Shown piece after piece: positions 55,265 through 64,000 of a stretch of DNA of 64,000 nucleotides. Below the pieces are notes generated by a model. It was not told the origin of the DNA. It did no database searches and saw only the letters and a program-made list of their open reading frames with translations. How positions within the stretch are numbered: the first letter of the stretch is position 1; each line of letters starts with the position of its first letter. Where the stretch lies: assembly GCA_006384855.1 (NCBI GenBank), contig VCJN01002669.1, forward strand, positions 62,001-126,000, in the 5' to 3' direction. The DNA comes from Tetraselmis striata (Eukaryota > Chlorophyta > Chlorodendrophyceae > Chlorodendrales > Chlorodendraceae). A program made the translations under genes and the position numbers.

Positions 55265-58200
55265 GCGTCACTCCGTGCCGTCGTCGGCCCCAAGCTGCTC
55301 TTCAGCAAGTCGGGCCCTACTGTGCGATGCGGCTTGCGCTTGTCTGCTCGACCCCGTTGGAAAGTCAGCTCGACGCAATGCGACAGTGCGATTGATTGAT
55401 CTCGCACAAGTAAGGGCCTATAGCACGACATCGGCAGCACGGCCCTACGGGGCAGCTATTGTCCGGTGTGACGGCCATGATGGTCTCGTGTAAATTGTAA
55501 AATATGTCGGGCGGCCCGACTCGGATCGACACCTGTGCGTCGAGAGCTGTAGGGGGCAATTACGATCGAACACGAACAAAACGAAGCCAGTGGCCGCCGA
55601 CAATAGGTGCACTGAATCGCAAAGCCAGCGCCCAGCAATGCAATTACTCTACGAGCACAAGAGCGACGCGGCGCATCTCACCGGCGTTATAGTAAGTTCA
55701 CGACTCATATATCAGTTAAAACATTTATCGTTTGGGCACCATGCAATAGTTTGTCTCGGTCGGCGCTCTCAGAATATAACGCGGCACTTGGAGTCGTCGG
55801 CTGTACGGCGCGGTGGTATATTTATATTGGTATATAGCCATGTGTTCTATGTAGCGTATTACGTCGTTATTGAAGCAGTATCGACAGTATGCATCACATA
55901 TCAAATTAGACTAAATACAATCGTTTTAATTTTTATTATCCATGTCTATTCCTGTCATAGTATGTATACTAAGCGAAGAACGAGGCCCAAGACTACCGTC
56001 GCCATACATCTGATGTTGTCCCTAATTATGTAATACGTGCTTTAGCGATATCGAGCTTGGAATTATCCATTGGAGTACCCAAGACCCAAACTACCCAAGT
56101 GTCACGCAGGGGGCAAAAACAGAACATCAGTTGCTGAGGCCATGAGGTGTTGACGTGTTGGAAACATACTGGAATCATTCTGGTAGTCGAAATTAGGCAG
56201 CCACAATTAAATGTATTACAAAGCTGATGCTGGCAGCAGCAGGTCAAATCGCGGCATATATATACAACCTTATAATTGGCGGCTCCTATTGACCGTTGAA
56301 CCACATCAAAGCACAATTTCCCCTGTTCCAATTCTGCCCTTTTCGACCGGCTACCTCAGCTCCCTGTTGGCCTACTCTATTCCTCCTCGGCGCTGGGGAC
56401 TTTGCCCTCCTGAGCTCAGAGTGCAGTGAGTCCTGACATTGTTCACTCAATTATCCTATCCTCGTCCGACCGTTTATTGACGCGGCCGGCGGGGCCTCTC
56501 GGATTCACTATCCACGGCTCCTGCCGCAATTTACTGCCGATTACTGGCCGACTGGTTCGATAGCTGGTCGCCCCCCTTTGTTGAATACGCCGCCGATTAA
56601 CCTTATCTCATCGTTCATATATAACATATCTGCATATGACATGACATTCAAAATACATGTTCGGTTGGTCACCAGATGCAGGGTTGCGGTGTTAAGAAAT
56701 ATTGGCCTCAGAAACCTTATATTTTCAGGGGGGGGCAAGATGTCGGCACTTACACTATTGCTGTGTGGTCAGCTTGCTGCGTGTGGATAATCCTTAACCT
56801 TCAAGGTTGGTTCCACATCAAATGGATATATTATGACCTTGTGTGTTATGGTGATACTTGGCTATAACTTGTAAATATAGCGGGCGCTATGGTTAATGGC
56901 TCTGCCATTGAACTGTTATAGGTTTCAAACAACATTGCCATAGCTAATATAGCATGTCATATGTTAAATAATAGTCCAATGTACGATGCAACAAAACATG
57001 GATGATAATTCAAGCAACGTAAGAGTAATATTGAGTTATTCTCCGCGACAAGTTCCGAAAGCATAATGTTTGTCATGCATTCCAAAACATGCTGATGCTA
57101 AGACACGAATGACATGCAGATGCTCCGAAACCAATTTGGGCGGTGACACCTTGTTACAGAAAGTGTTCATGGCCCTCCATTACAAGATAGATTCGGCCGC
57201 CCATGTTGAGTGTCTACATGTAGCACATGAGGCCGTAGCCTGGCGGTCTCGGTTCATTAGTACTCACCCACCGGATTCTCATCGCGACCGCTGGAACTAT
57301 ATCATCACCCTCTTCCGAATCCTCCTCCTCGGATTAAGAGGAGTCACCCCTCCTCCTCCTCCTATTCATCTTCATCATTGCCTCCGTCATCACCGTCATG
57401 GGACTGGGTGCAATACCGACTGAAATTGGTCCAAATACGCTACTCGGTAAAGGCCCATTTTGGGGGGGCAAAAGTCATCATCATCCTCCTCGCCGGTTTC
57501 GTCATCGACAACGGCATCATCATCATCACAGTGATAGCCACCAACATTGCCGTCCTCACCGGCATCGGCATCGACACCTAGGCCGTTGGCTGGCGCGTCC
57601 ACTCACGACAGCCATTTTGGCACCGAGGTTTCTCCCTCTACCTTGATTTGATCTGGCAACATCGGCTTGGAACGCTTACAAGTTTGTGCTCCTTGGCGAT
57701 ACGGGAGGCTACGATAAAGCGAAATGATTGTCGAAAGCGACACAGTGAAAAATAGCATTCGTATTTCCGCGCCTTGCCGTCGCTAATCTTACCACGAGCA
57801 AATCGATTCTTGATTGTTATAAGTATTAAATATAGATTAGCGCATTCCATGTTTTGTGCTTGAACGACATTTTTATTTTTCTTATTTTGAATAGAAGCCT
57901 AATGTGACCTACTACAGGTAAGCTCTAATAAATTATCAACGAAGCCACTTTTTGGAACCATGAACTCGTACTTCTTGCGCGTATTTTACTACAAATCAAA
58001 AGTACGGTACTGTACCTGGAAAGCAGCACGACAAATCGAAATTATTTGCAGCAGCACTACTACCTGCTGTTCATCAGAGCCCGAACTTCTACTTTCGCCT
58101 TTTTCTTTTACATTCTTAGTGTAATTGCGCTACATCCAATATGCTAAAGTCATACAATACCGGTAAAATGAGGGCGTACATACAAGGATAGTGTGTGATT

Positions 58201-58600
58201 GTGGGGGGGGTGTTTTGGGTCAAGAATTTGCTTTGCTCATCATTCCCGACCGAAAAACACCCCCACGAAGCCGCCAATCAGTGCAAAAATGATAAAGCCG
58301 GGTCCCTACTTCGGTATTTTTGGGTCAAGCGTGTTTCAAGCAACTTACACCTACTTGGGTAGACCCTAGTAGCGAAACGCTCGCCGCGCTTTGCCTTTGG
58401 CATTTTTTGGTCATAACCCGGTTCTTAAATCGAGGAGGGGGGCCTTCGTTAACAATCATAAGGACAATGTAGCGTGTATAAGAACCGGGGCCGCGGCATC
58501 GGCGATAATGTGGTTATCGCAGATGCCTCCCACATCGGCGCTGCCGCCCTTGTGGTTGGCCAAGCTGTGACTTTTCTCCGCGCTCAACACGCCAAGCCAC
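55265..58600. other. long AT-rich spacer without a clear gene
   Basis: Mostly AT-rich. 56,700-57,150 shares words with the insertion at 34.4-34.9 kb (GGGGGGCAAGAYGTCGGCAC, CATGTTTTG-TGCAT, TGTTTGTCATGCA), suggesting a worn related element. CTC/ATC microsatellite-like runs lie at 57,310-57,580. No frame was supported. Confidence 0.5.
55489..55500 (+). promoter_or_regulatory. double TGTAA poly(A)-signal-like site for IVD
   Basis: Two TGTAA words seven bases apart, about 225 nt past the IVD stop codon. Confidence 0.45.
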
Positions 58601-58605
58601 CTTGA

Positions 58606-59985
58606 TTGAGCGACGCCGGCGCGTTCCTTTCCGACCCGTCCGGCGTATCCAGCCCTCATAGCATATACCTTGTTGGGGCATCCTCGATTCACCAGGCTTT
58701 GGCCACCCCAACGTTGGAGCCCGATGCCGGCGCCAACGTTTCGGCGCCGATGTGGGTTGTCGAGCTTCACGCTGCTCATACCTGTGTCGTTGACGAGTGT
58801 GGAGACGCTGCGCTCGAGGATCTAGCGGGGCCGTTGGCCTCTGCCCTAAAGTTGCTCCCCTCCAAGCGCTCCCACGTTGCCCGTGCCGGCTGCTCGGCCG
58901 ATTGGGTTGATCCGGCGTCTGCGATGCGCTCGGCGGCCGACCTCCAAGCTATCCCGCATTACTCGGACTTCCCCTTGCACTCCATGCGGAAAGTCTAGGA
59001 AACCCCGAGCCACCGCATTCACACGGTCCGCTTCGCAAAGCTTGCGGCGCGTATGCCTACAAGCGGCCGTGACAACAACCGCTTCCGAGGCCGGCTCTTA
59101 CGCGCTGCGACAGCGTTCCTGGTGACTGATCCTCCAAGTGAGGGTCGCCTTGGTGAAGTCCGTGAGCGTGCCCCCCGAGTACTACGATTTCATGTTCCGC
59201 GTTGCCGCTTGCCGCCCATTTGGCCTTCCGGCGGCTCCTGTCCTCTCCCTGCTTGGCGAGCCATGCCCTTGTTCTTTTTGCTCCTTCTCGGTACAAGGTA
59301 TTATATGCTGGCCCGTTTTGAGGATGCTAGCGTGGATTTTAATCCGTCAACTTGGGCGGTCGCGTACGCTGATCACGTGGCACGTTGCTGTGGGGGCGAC
59401 TCCAATCACGCCGCACACGAGTGGGCGGCACATGGCCTTTCCGACGTTTGCCACGACGTGAAATCCGCGCTGGGCGTGGGTGTCCAGATCCTCACGGACC
59501 CGTCGGTGCTTGTTTCTCTTCCGAAGGGTAGCAACGGCCGGCCAGCCGATGTTGGGCTTTTTGGGTATGGTAGTATCCGCGGGAACACGGTTGCTGTCGA
59601 TACCACCATTGCCCCTATCCTCGGCGTGTCAAGCTCGGATCCAACGACTGCATTGCGGGCTGCAGAGCGCCACAAAATCCAGAGGTATGACGAGGGTGTC
59701 TGAAACGCCGCCGGCATGCTTCGCTTTGTTCCTTTCGCCGTTTCCGAGTTTGGCTGGCTGGCCCCGCACGTTGAGACCTTCTTGTTGGAGCTCGCGAAAG
59801 CTAGCCACACACACACACTGGCAAAAAAATCAGCCAGCTCTTGTCTGCCTGGCGCCGCCGTTTCTCCTTGCTCATCAGCATGGCGCAAGCAGACAACGTT
59901 CTTGGCAGGGTCGCGGCCGCGCGCGCGGCACGTGATGGTGCTCCTGCGCATGCGTCGCGTCGCTCGTCGGCCTGTGTTGCTATGA
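58606..59985 (+). pseudogene. 3' remnant of a LINE-like retrotransposon ORF2
   Basis: Pieces in changing frames. HYSDFPLHSMRKV ends the first frame. YYDFMFRVAACRPFGL then PCPCSFCS resembles the cysteine motif after the RT in restriction-nuclease LINEs. HAAHEWAAHGL..ILTDPSV, NGRPADVGLFGYG and VAVDTTIAPILG follow, with the RPADV..D.T pattern of the nuclease core, and then AAERHKIQRYDEG, a stop, and FVPFAVSEFGWLAPHVETFL. Stops and frame changes make it dead. It differs from the intact element at 46-50.6 kb, so a second family is present. Confidence 0.5.
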
Positions 59986-60294
59986 CCCGGGTCATTGGCT
60001 GCAAGCGTCTCGCCGCGGCTGATACCCTACCCCGGGGCAGTGGTCCCTTTGGTTCCTGGTAGCTTGGCGACTTCGTGGTTCCCTTGGCCCCTTTTTGGTT
60101 CTTGGCTCCCTTGCGTCCTGCTCGACCTTGGTTTCAGGCTTATGTCTCTCTTTCGCTGGCAACCTTTCATAGTTGCTGTTAGTTTTGTTTGTAGTGCGCA
60201 TTTGTTAAAGAACCGATGTAATAATTTAGAAGAACCGGGGCTTGTGACTTTTCCCTGAAATAGGTATGTGTCATCAGTAGGGATGTCATCGGAA

Positions 60295-60941
60295 TCAAAG
60301 TCCGCTTGAAAGAAGCCATTTATACCCTTGTCTGCGAAAGGGATAACGCTGTACGACGGCGAGATCGGTCCAATTTGAGCCGTCGTTACTTCCTTGTAAA
60401 TCGCAAAACTCTACTAGCTTGTCATTCCATGCTTCCGTATTCCGAATCGGTACGCCGGTAAGCTGGATGGCGAGGAAGTGCGGTGGCGAGTCAGCAGCAT
60501 TGGCAACCCATGTCTTATACGAAGCGCCGCTTTTCCTATCGAATGCCAGCCATCCTTCATAGTTCACACCAGCATTACTCGACTCTGTCACGATGTATGT
60601 ATACGCAGTTTAAGTGCGGGCACCAGCGGGAGTGGCTCGATGTCGCGGTACGCCTGCCCGGTACCCTCAGGACTGTTCGTGCCGGTGTGACTAATCTGTG
60701 CGCCGTTTCCGAAGATGATCCAACTCCCTAGTTGCGACCCGTTGACGGCGCCTAGGTTCCACGACCGCCCGGTCACGGGAACCTTCGTGGCGTAACTGGC
60801 AGGTAAACACCTTATGCTAAACAGGAGCTGTGGCTCCGCCACCGTTGCGGTCGTGGATGGCCAAGCCAGTTGAGAGTGCTCATCATCATGGGCGCAAGAC
60901 GAAGAAGTGGCGGCTGATGTTTTCGGATACACCATGTACAT
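60295..60941 (-). pseudogene. F5/8-type-C (discoidin-like) fragment
   Basis: The minus-strand frame 60,591-60,295 reads NYEGWLAFDRKSGASYKTWV, PPHFLAIQLTG, then FCDLQGSNDGSNWTDLAVVQ. WLAFD..W and GSNDGSNW are landmarks of the F5/8 type C carbohydrate-binding fold. Upstream, in another frame (60,941-60,588), SWNLGAVNGSQLGSWIIFGN looks like the preceding linker. Such domains occur in structural proteins of algal large DNA viruses and phages as well as in cellular lectins. No neighbouring gene supports either reading, and the reading frame is broken. Confidence 0.45.
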
Positions 60942-61355
60942 TTACCTTATTATCGTGCCGCACACTCGGATGCGCTGCACATCTACACCGCAGGCCGTGC
61001 ATTGCTGCTACTTCAATGCAATATAAATAGAGCCAAGCTGCCTAAGAGCCCAGCAGGTAGCACCGGGACATATCACCGGGCGTCATGCGTTGTCCCAGCA
61101 GCGGCTTTATTCGCTGTAATCGTCATCGTTGTTGCTCGGGTGCGGGTGGGTCTCACGGTAGGCCTCCTCCTGCTTGACGGAGCCCCGGAGAAGCTGCGCG
61201 ACGGCCGGATCTTCGGGATCGTCCCCCTACGGACATCAACACACATTCAGCAACTCCACGTCCGCATGGCGACATCGGGAGGTGTGTCACGCCAACCCCC
61301 TCCTCCTACCCGGCAAGTGTAAATGGATGGGTGCAACAAGAGGATGGGCCTGCGG

Positions 61356-63530
61356 TCATACCTCCGCCTCCTGGGAATCGTCTCCGCCCTCAAGCCGCTC
61401 CTGCTCATTGACCACATTGAGAATCAGGTTCGCGTACTCCAGGTTCACCCACGCCGCCGGGTGCGCCCCGTCCGGCACAAACTCCTCGTTGTTGCCCTGC
61501 CCCTGGAGCCGTTTCCACAACCAGCAATGCCTCAGTCTCCGCGACCGCACCACGGGCGCCGCGTCGCACCACAGCTGCGTTCCCCCGGGCCGGACCCTAC
61601 CTGCAGCATCATCTCCATGTCAAGGATGCACCACCCGCGCTTCTTTGCCATGTAGCGCGCCATTTGGTTCAGCGCCGCCACCACGTGCGGCCGCTTCTGG
61701 AAAAAGTGGTGGCTGCGGTCATTTGTGGCAACCTTGGGGGCGGTCCTCCAGCAATAGATCTTGGTGTCTGGGTAGCACTCCTCCACCTGTGCCGCAGCAG
61801 GGTCGGGATCAAACACTCTGGGGGGGGGGAGGGTGCGGACACTGCCTCGCTGGACTGAGCCAAGCAGAGTTACACACGAGCCGCATCTGCTGAAGTGCAG
61901 CGGGTAGTGAGAATAAGCAGCAGACACATAAAATGAGTACGAGTCTGACAGGTACCCCATGTTGTCTCGTGGTGCCCCGGTCACAACTGCGAGCACGTGG
62001 ATGATATCACTCCGCCGCGTGGTAAGCAGCGCCCTACCCAGACGGACGGCAGCCCCCACCGCTACGGTGTTGCCCGCGGTCGTACGCGCCGCACCTTTGC
62101 CATCAGCTTCGTCATGTCTCTCGAGAAGTCCGACAGGAGCGTCGCCATGTAGTCGGGCTCGGGCCTGGGCGCAGCGGGCCACATCACAACATCGCATTAC
62201 ACGCGAGTGCCTGACCATACCCTGAGATTGGAGGACGGCTGGGCCACGCCCGACAATCCTTACTTGTCTGGGTCGAGCAGAATCTGGCCATTGTACACAG
62301 GCGTGCCCAGGCGGACACCGCTCGCATGCTCAAACGTCGGCCTGTTCTCCCGGCTCACGGGGATCGTCCGGTTGTATTGCTTGTAGATCCTGCCGGTGCG
62401 GAGCGTGCCACACACGGCGGCTGTCTCAGCACGGTGATGCAAACACTGCGCAACCGGCGATTTCCCTCGGCACAGAGGTGATGGGCTTGTCCGAAGGTGA
62501 CTGCAAGCATGGGCTCGGGGCTGGGCGAGGGGGTGCAGCGCACGAGCGGGGGGAGTTACTCACTGGTTGACCGACTTCCGAATCCAGCTCTTGTCAGTGA
62601 GCGTCAGCACATCCGGGTGGCCGCGCCAGTACTTGCGCTCCCAGCGAGCCACCTCCCAGTAGGCGCTGTTGACCGAGATGAGGTACGGGCTCTGGGCCGG
62701 GTAGTACGGCAGATACTTGGGGCCGTCCTGGCAGATGCGCTCGTGCGTGTAGTCGCTCATGCCCTCCACCTTGCCCTCCTTCCACAGGCTGAAGTAGCGG
62801 GCCTCGTTGTTGGCGGCGAAGATGAAGAGGTTGGAGTAGGTGTAGTTGTGGAAGTTGACCATGCAGCTGCGGCCAATCTTCTGCGGGCGGCCGTCTGGCA
62901 GCCACATCATGGGGGTGTAGTCCCGGAAGGGGCGGCCGCTCCACTCGGAAAGCGCGATGACCACGTTTCTGTCCAGCGAGTCGCCGATGAGGAGGATGTG
63001 CTTCTTATTGCGGTACCCGCGCGGCGTGGGGAGGCTTTGAATGGCCCTCGGCGAGTGCTGCTCCACTAGGCGCCTGAGCTTGCATGCCTGGCAGAACAGG
63101 AGGGACAGAAGAGTGTCACTCGAGTCCCCCCCCCCCCCCCCCCCCGGGGCAGATTTGTTACTTCAAATGAAATCACTTGATCCTCCCAGAGCTACTATGT
63201 TCCCGTGCCCAGAGCATGGCATGGGAGCATATAAGGTGCATGCACAGGAACATGTAAATGGGCAGCAGAGCGCGCCACACCTACCTTGCTGAACAGCTTG
63301 TAGCGACTGGCCCACCAGTATCCAGGCTCGGAGCCGTAATTGCACTTGCTGACAGTCTCCCCCGAGGCTTGGCCGAGCCGATCCCCGAACGTTACCGCTC
63401 CGCCGTCGAGGTCGCCCGCCTGTCCCGTCCTAACCGCGAACGCATGGGCTGCTGGGGTTTGCACGTACAGCGCCAGCAGCGCCAGCAGGTGTAGCGCCGT
63501 CGCCGACCTGGGCCAGCGGGCGAAAGTCAT
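61356..63530 (-). CDS. secreted SGNH/GDSL-like hydrolase
   Basis: Minus-strand multi-exon gene. Exon 1 (63530-63285) starts MTFARWPRSATALHLLALLA, a signal peptide ending near AHAFA. Exon 2 (63087-62564) has KKHILLIGDSLDRNVV, where GDS is the block I nucleophile box, then YLISVNSAYWEVARWERKYW. Later exons: about 62,440-62,264 (RIYKQYNRTIPVSRENRP), 62164-62095 (DYMATLLSDFSRDMTK), 61818-61601 (VEECYPDTKIYCWRTAP, GWCILDMEMMLQ) and 61502-61356 (FVPDGAHPAAWVNLEYAN). DGAHP matches the Asp-x-x-His block V of SGNH hydrolases. An exon near 61,950-62,030 is likely, but its junctions and those of exon 3 do not close cleanly in my hands. It is probably extracellular or in the secretory pathway, perhaps an O-acyl esterase of glycans. 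C tracts lie in two introns. Confidence 0.7.
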
Positions 63531-64000
63531 CGCGGCGCCCGCCTGCCTCGGCCCCCGGCACCTGGGTCGGCAGTGACACGCCGAATCCCCACGGTATACA
63601 CTGCGGCTTTCTGCACACGCTTTGGGGGGCGGGAAATTGGCCTCGCGATCACAGGCAGGACTTGTCAACAGTCGCTCCGGGCTGCTGGCCTTGACAGCAA
63701 GGCGCCAGCTAACGGTGCCGATGTGCTGCTGTCTACCTGCCTGCGTCCTGACGACTGACGCGACGGTCTGCTGTGAAGGAGGAGGTGATTCTCAACTCCG
63801 CGCACCGGTTTGACCGCCGGACGGCTTCGCTGCGCCCTCGCCGTATATATAGGATATTTTGACCTAATCGTGCAGTGGGGACATCCTTTACCCCCTGCTG
63901 TAACCCTACACCTGAGGCCAGCGCCTGCTACAAGTCGCCCTTTATCCGCCATCGCTACGGTACCAGAAAATCCTTAAGGATTACAGGTATACCTGTACCT
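63531..64000. other. upstream region of the SGNH gene, no other gene seen
   Basis: Promoter side of the minus-strand gene. An in-frame upstream ATG at 63,668 exists but would bury the signal peptide, so 63,530 is preferred. AT-rich TATATATAGG at about 63,843 could be a core-promoter element. Confidence 0.4.

Overview
This is a nuclear window from a GC-rich, intron-rich eukaryote, most likely a unicellular green alga. A scale-bearing prasinophyte of the Cymbomonas/Pyramimonas kind fits best, but that is an inference. The reasons are: GT/AG-spliced genes with short GC-rich exons; interstitial TTTTAGGG repeats of the Chlamydomonas telomere type; TGTAA words downstream of several stop codons; very long homopolymer C or G tracts in introns and spacers; and DIRS-like and LINE-like retroelements.

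Layout. 1.5-4.5 kb (+) is a GT29 sialyltransferase-like gene. 6.8-8.3 kb (-) is ribosomal protein eS24 in five exons. 10.3-11.2 kb (-) is the casein kinase 2 beta subunit. 12.4-16.2 kb (+) is a membrane-anchored, coiled-coil BNR/Asp-box sialidase whose eleven exons all join in phase. 16.4-17.0 kb (-) is a small two-pass membrane protein. 17-37 kb is a transposon graveyard. It holds a three-LTR miniature retrotransposon (TRIM) with a 5-bp target duplication, an 8.3-kb CACTA-like DNA transposon (18,883-27,221) carrying a dimeric satellite and degenerate ORFs, a broken gag plus tyrosine-recombinase element, a diverged tandem array, and the RNase H/methyltransferase end of a DIRS-type element. About 38.7-43.1 kb (+) is a gene with four copies of a small conserved domain, interrupted by a duplicated AT-rich block. 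43.55-44.23 kb is an array of about twenty 20-bp palindromes closed by a terminal inverted repeat. 46.0-50.6 kb is an apparently full-length non-LTR retrotransposon with an 11-bp candidate target duplication. 51.3-55.3 kb (+) is isovaleryl-CoA dehydrogenase in thirteen exons, one of only 19 nt. 58.6-60.0 kb is a retrotransposon 3' remnant. 60.3-60.9 kb is an F5/8-type-C fragment. 61.4-63.5 kb (-) is a secreted SGNH/GDSL-like hydrolase.

How the genes relate. The window mixes housekeeping genes (eS24, CK2 beta, mitochondrial leucine breakdown) with a secretory-pathway glycan set: a Golgi-type GT29 transferase, a type II anchored sialidase and a secreted SGNH hydrolase. In scale-bearing prasinophytes the obvious substrates would be acidic 2-keto sugars of scale polysaccharides; this is inference. 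The strongest unusual structures are the palindrome array, the tandem TRIM with its empty-site counterpart, and the CACTA-like element sitting inside a coiled-coil reading frame.
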